NCBI GenBank assembly: GCA_948146395.1
Contig: OX411543.1
Coordinates: 63,376,534-63,440,533 of the forward strand
Source of the DNA: Fragum whitleyi
Lineage: Eukaryota; Mollusca; Bivalvia; Cardiida; Cardiidae
Length of the DNA: 64,000 nucleotides
Direction: 5' to 3'
The first letter of the stretch is position 1, and every line of letters starts with the position of its first letter. Below, piece after piece: positions 48,323-58,514 of this stretch. Under the pieces are notes generated by a model. That model ran no database searches and was not told the DNA's origin. It saw nothing but the letters and a program-made list of their open reading frames with translations. Made by a program: the position numbers and the translations under genes.

Positions 48323-48442
48323 AAGGTAGTGGAAATAATTATCTTTCACAATTTTGACCAAGGTTTCCTAATGAAATCATTAGGAAACTCAGTCAAAACA
48401 GTTTAAATTCATTACTTCCGAAATGTTACAGAACTAGTATTG
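48323..48442. mobile_element. Palindromic MITE, AAGGTAGT family, inverted partial copy
   Basis: AAGGTAGTGGAAATAATT start, central hairpin TTTCCTAATGA / TCATTAGGAAA, and CATTACTTCCGAAATGTTAC as in 1572-1742. The far terminus is missing. It abuts the candidate first AGTPBP1 exon. Confidence 0.6.
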
Positions 48443-48443
48443 T

Positions 48444-48720
48444 CTGCCTCGATAGCTCTTTTGGTAGAGCACTTGGCCCATGACTGGCGGTAACGGGTCC
48501 AAGTCCTGGTGAAGGTGATGTGATTTTTGGGGCAAGAGACTTTATAGACTTTTTGCCTCTGTACACCCAGCTGTGGTAGCAGTGGTTAGAACCCATTGCC
48601 TCTCTCTTTAGGAAAGGTGAAAATCTGTTATGGGTTAAAAAAATATAAAAGGTTGCTGGTTTGCATATGTATATATGGTGGTGGGACAATGCATATATAC
48701 TGTGAGCTTGGTGGTGGGTT
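48444..48720 (+). mobile_element. tRNA-derived SINE
   Basis: GATAGCTCTTTTGGTAGAGC (A box) and GGGTCCAAGTCCTGG (B box) lie about 35 bp apart, with a tRNA-unrelated body behind. The acceptor stem does not pair, so not a functional tRNA gene. Confidence 0.55.
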
Positions 48721-48883
48721 GAATATGATATGCCAAAAAGGTGGTGTGCCGTAAAGTCAGCTACAGAATTTACCAAGAACATAACATATAGCCCCACAAC
48801 CTTAAAAAGTAATCAATAACAAGAAGCGTTTGTTAAACAGTATGCTCAACTGCCACTGCTATTTTCAGAAATAATCAACATGT

Positions 48884-49620
48884 TTAACATGAGGGCCTTT
48901 GGCCCTGATCTGCTCACCTGAGTCAAAGCACCTAAGGGTAACTTGCATGACTTTTGATTCAGATGATAAAGTTTTTGAACTGTAACAAATTCATGTGTAA
49001 AGGAAAATAATCTTATGGTCAGACCAGTAAGATTCCACAGTCTCAGCTTTACTATTTCTGTTTGAAAATACAAGATCCAAAATGGAATCGTTATCAGTCG
49101 TTGGTTTTTGCATGATCATTTTACAAGAGAATATCTGGGATAACTTTAGTACAACATTTTCATGCTTAGCTTTGATATTAAGATTGAAATCTCCCTGGAT
49201 AAATAAAGGTTTTCTTATGTCTACGTTTTTTGGTCATTTCAAATAAGAGTGAACCCATCTAAAGCTTAGTCAATATCATTGTCATTATCAAGTAATCTGT
49301 AGAATAAACCCCAGTGGTGTGATGGTCCATGTCTTTATTCAAGTCTGTAGGGCTCCTAGTTCAGAAGAAGAAAGTTAAAGTCAAAGTTCTACCCCCCTCC
49401 TGGTACTGCCCACCTGGTGGCCCAACAGTTATAATTTTAGCTATCATGATTAAGGTCTATGAACTGATCATCCTAGGCAAATTCCAAAGCTGTAGGGCTT
49501 CTTGTTCATCAGAAGAAGAATTTTGAAGATTTTCTTAAATTTCAATTTTGGTTGCCATAGCAACCAAAGTTTTTCATGGATTTCAATTCTTTAAGCTATC
49601 TTGGAGGCAACCACCTATTC
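48884..49620 (+). mobile_element. B-related Helentron-like remnant holding an endonuclease fragment
   Basis: 5' GAGGGCCTTTGGCCCTGATC hairpin and GCTCACCTGAG. B core units run from about 49331 (CAAGTCTGTAGGGCTCC, GGTGGCCCAACAG, GGTTGCCATAGCAACC). The 3' hairpin is lost. Between the two parts lies coding-like sequence on the minus strand. Confidence 0.55.
48991..49250 (-). pseudogene. APE-type endonuclease fragment (retroelement or Helentron EN)
   Basis: The minus strand reads NVDIRKPLFIQGDFNLNIK, then TTDNDSILDLVFSN, then ESYWSDHKIIF before a TGA at 48991. GDFN, (L)DLVF and SDHK are in the order and spacing of the C-terminal half of exonuclease-endonuclease-phosphatase domains. An upstream frameshift separates LLFEMTK from NVDIR. 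Such domains occur in LINEs and in Helentron RepHel-EN proteins; the surrounding B-type borders make the second idea worth testing. Not functional. Confidence 0.6.
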
Positions 49621-49866
49621 TGTTACTTCCCAGCGTTTTAGGTGACTACTGTGGTTTCAATTTAACTCCGCGGTAATATGGGAACTTCCAAGAATTGACC
49701 TACTTTCGATATGGATGTGAAAAACTGACAATGTGGAAGTAAGAAAGCAGTGTAAGAAGCATTTTATAAAGCATTTTAATATTAAAGTGGTTTATTTAAC
49801 TGGTAGAAATGTTGGATCAATGTTGGATCTTCCGATTGTTCGCAACTATATGATGATGCGCTAGGT

Positions 49867-51247
49867 CAGGGTTCGACATTAACTTTTTTTACCATTAGAC
49901 TAGTGGTCTAGTTGCTCATATTTTTTACTAGTTTACCATTAGACCAGTGGTCTACTTGCTCATATTTTTTACTAGACCACCAGCTAAGTTAACTAGACCA
50001 ACAATTTCAAACCAAACAACTGCTGTTGTTATTTACCAACAATGAGAGATCCGAGATGAAATTAAGCTATGATTGTTAAAACTCCATCATAGTATCAAAA
50101 ACATTTCTCAAAAATAAATAAAATTAAAGTAAGAATTCTGTTTTTCTACTTTCATCACAAAGAATAGTTATGCGCAGATGTTTTTGCTGCTGTGGTGTCA
50201 AGTGGAAATAGGCAATGATCATTGAAATTTAACCTTTTGTTATTGAAAAATAAAAAAAAATGAGGAAAATAATACATTTTATGGGACTGTACAATTTGTA
50301 ATTTACCAACAATAGTTGAAATAAAAACAACAGAAATAAAAAACCCAAAACAATTCTCCTTTGTGTGTGTTTTTTTTAGCTAATAGTAAATTTAATTATG
50401 AGAAGGGTTTCCTGTAGTACAAAACTGCATAAAATGATAAAGGTAAATATGATGTGGAAACTAAGTCAAATCTCAGAGAGAGCCATGCTATTTCAGTAGG
50501 TCAACCTCCCAGACAGACTGAGGCTGTCATAATCAAAGGACTCTCGCACAACTTTAAAGGACATGCTATCTTTTATTTATGAGAAATAAAAAGCTTTGTG
50601 ATTTTTTTTTCAATAGTTAAGAAGCAGAAAAGTCTGTTTAAAATATTTATTCTTGATCTTTGTTTATCATATTGATCTTCACAACCCCTATTATTGGCTA
50701 GTTATATGAACTTATCAATAAGTCCATAGATGGACATTTTTAAATGACGTGTACTTTTTGTTCTGCAATTCTCATAGTTAAAAGGTTGTAAAAACTGCCT
50801 ATATTTAAATCTGGTAGCCCAATATTTCAACTACTTTTGTACACCAACATTCGTAATTCATTTTTTGTTCCACATTTTGTTGCGCCATTCTTGTGCAATG
50901 ATCTCTTCTCGGACTGACATAATCTAAATACAACCTTTCAAGTCTAGTTTCGATTTCTATTGCGACTGCGCATGTCGGCTAATTTGATTTCCTGTTTTTA
51001 GAAAATCCTACTTTCACTGCATTCTCACTGATTTCTTGAAATTAAAATGGACTTTTATGCATATGGATGATCGTGGTTAGTGACCAGACAAGTTTTGAAT
51101 TCAAAATTTTATTTTATTTTTTTTTTTTTTTTAATTCTCATGATTTTTCCACTAGACCAGTCGGGCAAGCTCGATGTGGATTCTACTAGCCCGAACAGAC
51201 AATTTACAAGACAATGTCGTTCGGTCGTGCCTTAATGTCGAACCCTG
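49867..51247. mobile_element. 1.38-kb CAGGG-terminus DNA element, TSD TAGGT
   Basis: CAGGGTTCGACATTAA and TTAATGTCGAACCCTG are perfect 16-bp inverted ends. TAGGT is exactly duplicated (49862-49866 and 51248-51252). Subterminal ACTAGACCA / TGGTCTAGT motifs. No transposase ORF, so non-autonomous. hAT-like by termini, with a 5-bp rather than 8-bp duplication. Confidence 0.85.
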
Positions 51248-51502
51248 TAGGTCCGCAATAAAGGGGGCAACCAGTATATACGCCGGTATTAGATATACAC
51301 ACTAGTAGCCAATGTTGAATTTTCATGGACTCACAAATGGACAGATAGGTCAAAAACAATATCTATCTATCTATCTCTGGATACTGTCCACCCCTCTCTC
51401 GAGTGTTACAGACAGGAAAACTGTGTGCGTTGGAATGTTAGTTAAGTGAAAGAAGAAAAAGTAAAGATCTGACATGTCAGTTAAGTGAAAGTAGATAAAA
51501 GT

Positions 51503-52176
51503 CAGGGTCCAAAGAATCCACTCGTCCGCTCGTATTTATGAGTAAGAAATCCCTGAGGATGAGTGGAAATTCAAAGACAGTCGTGCTCCCGGACGAGTGA
51601 AGAATGAATGACATTTAATCATTATGTCTAGTGTCAGGATAAAATTGGATAAAATACAAAAAAGACGCTTCGAAAAAGTTTGCAGTGATAGAAGTTCGCA
51701 ACACATTGAACTGTAAACAGTCATGTACTTTGATTTCTAAAAATAAAATTCCGGTTTTCGCATGATATAAGCCGGTACCCGAACTTCGTAAAAACAAATC
51801 GATCTCACTACCAAGGAAAGTATCTGAAACAGAAATAAATTTTCTCCTGTTTTGTTCATATGTACTACTTCTTTTGTCGCTTATAGCCACAATCATTGAA
51901 ATTTACCCAAAAATTTCATGGTATTGTATGTTTGCAAATGATAAAATGATTTTACTTGTCCCGATCTTTTTACCGGTATTTATTGCCCGGAGTCTAATGT
52001 TTTTGAATATCGTAAAAATTCGTCTGCACTTCAAATTACATTTCCAGATACAAAGCATGGTCTTTAACGATCCCTTGGCCTATTAAAGGGCGAGTAACAA
52101 TCAAAACAGGACGTGTTTCTTTTTCAAGTCACTTGCCCTGCAGGACGAGTGCTTTTTCTGAATTCTTTGGACCCTG
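51503..52176. mobile_element. 674-bp CAGGG-terminus DNA element, TSD AAAGT
   Basis: CAGGGTCCAAAGAATCCACT and GAATTCTTTGGACCCTG, with exact AAAGT at 51498-51502 and 52177-52181. ACTCGTCC and GGACGAGT motifs face each other near the ends. Non-coding. Confidence 0.82.
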
Positions 52177-52253
52177 AAAGTAAAAGTATTGGTTTAAAAT
52201 GATACTAAGTGAGAGTGGAGTAAAAGATCTAGTTAAAAACAATCACCTCCAGA

Positions 52254-53595
52254 CTAATATTGAATACCTGCCACAGCTCTATTAAACTGATCTAACTCAG
52301 AGAGAGTGGCGATATGACAGAGTAACTGGTTCCAAAGGCTAATAAAGTGAGGGTAGAATGAATATTTGATGTAATCAGAGTTAACCTGAATTTGTCGTAG
52401 AGAAAGAGGGTACATATGTCTAGTTGATCTGGTTGGTGCATAGATATATAATGGAAGTTTAATTGCAACAATGTTGTGATATATACAATAAAACATAAGT
52501 TTGGCGTCAATCCTGCGATGCTCAAGAGACCTCCACCCCAGATCATACTGCATGGCTGTAACACTTGAGAGAGGGGAATAATCATGCTTGACCCACCTGA
52601 TGGCTCTTCTTTGGACCTGTTCCACCTTTTTAACCCTTGTCATGCTGAATAAATTTTGGCTACAATTTTTCATCAAAATCAAAGGGCAAAAAGCACTGAA
52701 AGTACCAACTGTAGGTCAATTTTTATTTGAAAAACCAAATCTATTGACAATTCTGGTTTGAAAGTGAGAAACAGGTGGTGTAGACTAACATCAGACTGCA
52801 CATATGTGCAGGCTGATGTTTGTCTATAGCTCAAGCCAGAGCAGGAATATTCCAGGTTCAGCATGATAAGGGTTAATATTGGATTTGGTCTGGGGGCTCC
52901 ACACAGTGGAAGCATATTCTAGCTGTGGCCAGACCAGAGACATGCATGCCAATTCTCTGACTCTCTCCGTCTTAGTGGTGATATTTCATTTTAAAGAGCA
53001 AAGGGACCTATTTGCAGCTGCAGTAATTCTTGTGATGTGGGCCAAGAAGTTCAGGTCAGAGGATAGATCAAGGTCTAGGTATCTTGCATGCGGAACAGTT
53101 TCTAAGGCCTGGTCATTGAGATAATACTTGTGAATGATTGGGATTTTGCTTCTTGTGACATGCAGCACTAGGCATTTGGAAGGATTAAACTCCATGTCCC
53201 AGGCTTGTTCCCATACCTGCAGCGCATCCAGATCTCTTTGAAGAGCTAAAGGGTCAGAAGGAGAGTTGATTGCAAGATAGATAGCAGTGTCATATACAAA
53301 AAAGGTGGACTTGAGATTTAGAGATAGATTGAGGTAGTTGGTTTATATAAACAAGGAAGAATAGTGGGTCCAGAACTTAACCTTGGCGGACGCCTGAGGT
53401 AACTGGTACTTCATCCGACTTGTCTCCTTCAAGAATAACAGTTTGGCTTCTACCAATCAGAAAAGAGCGACTCCATGATATAACCTTTGGTGATATGCCA
53501 TACTCTTGGAGGATATAGAGCAGCTTTCGATGGTTGACCTTATCAAAAGCCTTACTGAAATCCAAGAGTATCAGGTCAGTTTGCTCCTCATCTAT
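52254..53595 (-). pseudogene. LINE reverse transcriptase, decayed and split
   Basis: From high to low coordinates: SSIDEEQTDLILLDFSKAFD (RT motif A), SGVRQG (motif B), a damaged catalytic box (FVYDTA in place of FADDT-like), MEFNPSKCLVLH, the thumb (NDQALETVPHARYLDLDLSS), and a C-terminal part KKVEQVQRRAIRWVKHDYS to LWNQL. In-frame stops (for instance right after SGVRQG) and frameshifts make it dead. The C-terminal WRSLEHRRIDAK pattern is typical of Jockey/CR1-like LINEs. A TTAA MITE (52630-52876) splits the ORF between KSNI and KKVEQV. The endonuclease half is absent. Confidence 0.88.
52630..52876. mobile_element. TTAA (piggyBac-like) MITE inserted in the LINE
   Basis: TTAACCCTTGTCATGCTGAA and TTCAGCATGATAAGGGTTAA. 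Removing the insert and one TTAA restores the LINE frame from KSNI into KKVEQV, which proves insertion with TTAA duplication. Internal ATCAGACTGCACATATGTGC palindrome. Confidence 0.9.
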
Positions 53596-55249
53596 CGAAG
53601 AGGGGGTGGTGTTGACTGGCGAGCCTGTCTCAATCTGTCGATATTGAGACAGGTAAATCCTAATGTTAGCATGGATATCATTGGTCCGTTGTATCCTTTC
53701 GTTTCATTGGCCAAAATGCATTGATGATTCTGATTGGCCGTTTTGTATATGGGCGTGGCGTGTCGACAAAGGCCGTGTGCAAAACGATATAATAACGCAG
53801 ACAGAATTAAGGGTTTAAAACAGTTAAATTCCCGATTTCAATATATAGATGAAAGAGACCGCGGTCGTGGAATCGCGTGTCAAGTATATGCAGCGTTGAA
53901 ACATCTGGGCTCCCTTCTTTCCGAAACATGTCTAAGATACATATTCAAATTCTCTCTTTCTCTTAACTCTATTTTGATTCCCCGGATTTTTTTAAGTTTA
54001 TTATATTTCCGATGGGCCACTAAAATCACGCAAGTATAGTTAGAATAAAACTGTAGTTGCGAGGCTTTGGTAGCATATCGACGATTAATTATCAAAATTC
54101 TTTTCTTATGAAAGCTGAGCGGTATTTGCACAAGAGAAATTTTTACTATCTTAGTTGTCTTAGATTTAAATTTTAATGTTTTTGCATTACAAAAAAAATG
54201 CAACATGAACCTTATGACAGAAAACATACTTTAATTGTACATTTAAACGAAAATGAAGATCATTTATTGTGTAAATAAAAAGTTTTGACTCGTTTCACTT
54301 AGTCATTCGCGTCTGGCGCTGTCTGATAAGTGATTATGAATTTCTATATATCGCAACACGAAAAACAGAAAACTTGTAGAATATTCTCGAAAATTCCTCA
54401 TTGACCATTAATTTTCCGGTTCTATACTACTCTCATTTTTCGACAGTCAGTGAAAAACTCTTTGATGTCTCGATGCGTCTGAAATATGTTGTTATCTAAA
54501 GATTTAATTTACAAAAATAATTCTTAATTTTTTGAAATTATAGAATTTTTATGATTGTTTCATCTGTGAAAGCCACTGATTTCGCAAATTAAATTACCAA
54601 AATAATCACGAAAGATTGATTAATATTAATAGAGAAATAAATAAACAATACATACATGTAGAGAAAATAAACAATGTCATGCCGTATAAAAGTAGATAAA
54701 AAGTAGATAAGTGTTTGTCGAAAGAAAATACAAGAAAAATACTTTGTTTGGTTTATTTGTAAAAATGTTTAATGGCGAAGTGTGCATGATAAAGTTTTGT
54801 ATTTATGAAAATTTTATGTTTTCCATGCAAAATGGATTTCTCATCTTTCGGTGCTTATAAACTCAAACATTACAATCGGAAAAAAAAAAAATTATTTTTT
54901 TCATGTAACCGAATGCGGGTACCAAAAATTTTTCAATCAGTGGTCTAAACGTTTTCCGTTGCAAACGAATGCTAATGTCACATTATAAAGAAATTGAGTA
55001 AATAGAAGTTTTTCTTAACATCAACTTTATCATATTTAAATTTCTTTTCTCGTCAATAATGAAATAAGATTGATCATATAAATAAAAAGGTCTATAAATG
55101 AACAATAGCGGTAGAGTATTTTATCATAAAGTCATTTCCTTTCCCATCTTCACGAGTCAAGGGATATCGTATCAATGGTAAGTATTTAGCATTCATAACC
55201 CTCGGTTCGACAAGATATCTCCTTCCAATAAACTCCTTGACTGGCGAGC
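53596..55249. other. No gene recognised; possible promoter-like CCAAT/GC motifs
   Basis: AT-rich apart from 53620-53800, which holds a hairpin (CCTGTCTCAAT / ATTGAGACAGG), two minus-strand GGCCAAT boxes and a GGGCGTGGC box. No coding signal. Confidence 0.4.
53705..53760 (-). promoter_or_regulatory. Two CCAAT boxes and a GC box (speculative promoter)
   Basis: GGCCAAT occurs twice on the minus strand (53706-53712 and 53733-53739), 27 bp apart, with GCCACGCCC at 53751-53759. They face toward AGTPBP1, about 5.4 kb upstream of the first candidate coding exon. Could be chance or part of a repeat. Confidence 0.2.
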
Positions 55250-55413
55250 AGTATCGGAGGGTAGCGTAGATTGGGACAGGTTAACCAGTCTAATCTCCTC
55301 CCATCCTTGCGCATGCGCAATTGTTACCATGCAGAAACCTGCATGGTAAAAATTAGGTTTTTCCTGTCCCAGTATCGGAGGGTAGCGTAGATTGGGACAG
55401 GTTAACCAGTCTA
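55250..55413. repeat. 43-bp exact direct repeat around hairpins
   Basis: AGTATCGGAGGGTAGCGTAG... (43 bp) at 55250-55292 recurs exactly at 55371-55413. Between them lies TACCATGCAG / CTGCATGGTA. CCTGTCCC just before the second copy pairs with its GGGACAGG. Confidence 0.75.
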
Positions 55414-55774
55414 GGGGTGGTGTTACATATGTGCATAATATAAATGAGCCAAACAAAAGCATAATTAATCCTCAATCTGAATTTTGCTTTTATCTCCTTA
55501 CCCCACCCATTTTTTCAGGCATTCCTTGGGAAATGTCAAAACAGTTTTTGACCATTCAACAGAACAAAAGCGAGATTTTGAGTTCCCTTTCGTAAGAAAA
55601 ACTTTTCCAAATGGATTTTCGAACTTACTTTTAATGCTAAAAGCGTTAGATGATTTTTATAGGGCTTAAAGTGTTCTTCAGTCGCATTTGTTTGGAAGTT
55701 GTTACGGCCAGCGGCGCTTCGATCGGTATGAATTATCTCCCGTTACAGTTGTGATCAAAGTAGGAGAAGTATGG

Positions 55775-58136
55775 GTGTTCCTAAAATACGAAAAGCTGCA
55801 AAAAGGTGGTTAAAGGTGCTAAAAGGTGGTTAAAGGTGAAAAAAGGCGCGAAAAGATGTTAAAAGATGCGAAAAGGTGCTAATAGGTGGACCAAAAGGGG
55901 GTTGAAGGTGAATGTGTAAATATTGCACACGCTACTACTGAATCACTCAGTGTGTCCCTAAAATACGAAAAGGTGCAAAAAGGTGGTTAAAGGAGCTAAA
56001 AGGTGGTTAAAGGTGCAAAAAGGCGCGAAAGGGTGCTTTAAGATGCCAAAAGGTGCAAAAAGGTGGGCGAAAAGGTAGTTAAAGATGAATGTATAAGAAT
56101 TGCACACGCTATTATTGATTCAGTAAAATGACCATTTTGGAATATAAATACCATTCAAATTTCAAGATCATCTCAATGTTGAAAGTTCTCTAGGCACCAT
56201 CTTCTCATGGATATTGTTAAAAACGAATATGCGCAATAGTTACATGTACTTGTTATTTTCCCACATCAAAAGATACGGGCATATTATTTTGCCAAATTCA
56301 GTCTGTTTTATCTGCATAAACTTTACTTCTTATAACAAGAGTCAATAAAGGAAGGTAGTTAACTAAGTTCAATGACAAAAGTTTGAGCCCTATGCCCTAA
56401 ACCTGCGAACTAAACATATTCTTATAACTTCTATCCTTTCTTATCTTTCATGATCCTGCAAAGCATTCATACACAGTTTTCATGAATGAATTAATTATTA
56501 TTATTGTTATGCAGGTTTACAGGTAAACATGCATGAAAAACCATTATCACATTGCTTGTCTCAGAATTTCAAACGTGTTCGGACAACAGGCAGTTATTTC
56601 GAAATCAAATTTTGTTTTATATAAATGTACATTAAAGCCAAGGAATTAAGCCCATTTTCATGAAAAACACTACCAGTGGTAATTATAATCACAGTTTCAT
56701 TTTTTGTAATAGTTTAATAAAGCTGTCATTCATTTTATCACACTTATTTTTCCTTACAATTTGGGTGTAAAAATGAAATTCGAACAACTAGAAAAGTAAT
56801 AAGAACGATACAGAGGTTAATATACATGTACATTCTGATATATAAAAAAAAAAACATACACAGTTGATTTTAAGAGGGCTGAATACGATTTTTTAACGAT
56901 TGACAATTAGATAGTAGGGGTTTAAGCTATCTACATAGGAAACAGGAGGCCCAATTGAGCCTGTATTGCTCCACTGACTTTCATATCTCTAGACTTTCAC
57001 CAAAGAAAGCTTACTATGACTAAAAACAAAACTTTGACGTCTCTTTAGAACTACTTTATAACGATTAACTGGGTCTGGTCCTCTAGTTTTTTTTCTATGT
57101 CGGCTATAAATTAAGCAAATATTTATAGCAACGATATTTTCACCTATTTGAATATAAGACCACTCAAGCTAGTGATAAATAAACATATAACAGTTTTTCT
57201 GGGATTTATTACTGAAAAATGGGGACTTGCAAAATATTACAATCTAATGAAGTGAATTTAGAAATGAACAATACAGTAAGGAGATTTTCATGTCCAGGAA
57301 TATGAAATTATCATAGAATTTTTTTCAATTTGTAAGTAAAAACTTTTTTTGTGTCTCAACATAGACAAATGTAGATAAGACAATAAAACAAAGAATATAA
57401 TTCTACAAAAAAGCTGATTGACACAGTTTCTTCTTGTGTCCCTCTTTATCAGTGACTTATTTCTTAAATAGGACGAAAAGATATGATATTTATTGCATAG
57501 ACAATAATTCTGACAAAATTCAAACAGAATCAAACATGTCAAACCTAATCTAATTATATTAAGAAACATGTGAATCTTTTAATAAAAAAATATATTTTTG
57601 ATATTTTTTCAACATTTATCGATTGATAAAATTTTGAATAAAATGCTTATGAAAAATTATCATTGGGACGAAAACCCATGCCACAGTGATAAATTCATTT
57701 TCTGTCATGACATCAATGTATTATGACATGCATTGAAACGGAGTATGTTATACATATTTATATATATCTTCATTATGTAACGAACCGAGCGACTAGACAA
57801 ACGTGGTCCACTTAGAGAAAAGGATCCTCTACCCTAAATGGGTAGACTTTGTCCATATAAGTTATCATTAATCATATATCTCCGGGCAGATATCTCTCAT
57901 TTGCATATTCACTGCAACTTTCCTCCATTTTAAACGTTACAATTATTTATATGATATATGACCAAAGAAAAAATTCAAAACTATTGTCATTGGTACGAAA
58001 GGTATGTCCAAACAGATCATTTAACCGGATAAGCTTTTAATACTGTGTAAGCACCTTTAAGCACCTTTTTGCGCCTTTACCACCTTTTAGCATCTTTAAC
58101 CACACTTTTGCACCTTTTCGTATTTTAGGGACACTG
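55775..58136. mobile_element. 2.36-kb element with repeat-built terminal arms
   Basis: Left arm: a ~177-bp unit in tandem (55775 and 55952), each starting GTGTYCCTAAAATACGAAAA and made of AAAGGTGC/AAAGGTGG motifs. Right arm (58045-58136) is the inverse: GCACCTTTTCGTATTTTAGG then GACACTG. No ORF of note between, so a non-autonomous DNA element. Confidence 0.6.
56944..57085 (+). mobile_element. 5' fragment of a C-type Helentron-like element
   Basis: AGGAGGCCCAATTGAGCCTG, then GCTCCACTGACTTTCA, CTTTCACCAAAGAAAGCTTA and AACGATTAACTGGGTCTGG follow the start of the C element at 13237. The rest is missing. Confidence 0.5.
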
Positions 58137-58514
58137 CACCTGCTGGGTCTGTATAGCCTGGTCAATTTGACACGAACTTGGCCTCTGTGGAAAAAATGCT
58201 TAAATAACAATTACCGACATATTTTATTAATTAACAAAATATGTATTACATTCAATATCGTTTGTTATTCATTCCTATGAAAGCAGGTGTTAAGTCGAGT
58301 AGGAATAGACAGATTTTTATTCATTTAAATAGCAGGGGTCAGATTCAAGTCAATAAAACCGCACTAAAACCAGTCTTATTCTGACTAGAAATATGTGACG
58401 TCGAAAAATTGAGACTAACACAGACATTAATTATTTTTCAAAGATGGTAGGACGAAGTTAGTCATCCGTTTTAGAAAAGCCGGTAATTTCTTAAAATTCA
58501 TTAATAAGTGACTT
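58137..58514. other. No feature recognised
   Basis: AT-rich, short ORFs only. Confidence 0.4.

Noticed and set aside
48444..48520. Functional tRNA gene
   Set aside because: A and B boxes are recognisable, but the acceptor and T stems do not pair and the sequence runs into a SINE body.
49867..51247. Classical hAT element
   Set aside because: Termini fit but the target duplication is 5 bp, not 8, and there is no transposase, so the superfamily is left open.
53880..54227. 115-codon minus-strand ORF as an upstream gene or first exon of AGTPBP1
   Set aside because: Lysine- and isoleucine-rich translation of AT-rich DNA, no conserved motif and no phase evidence.
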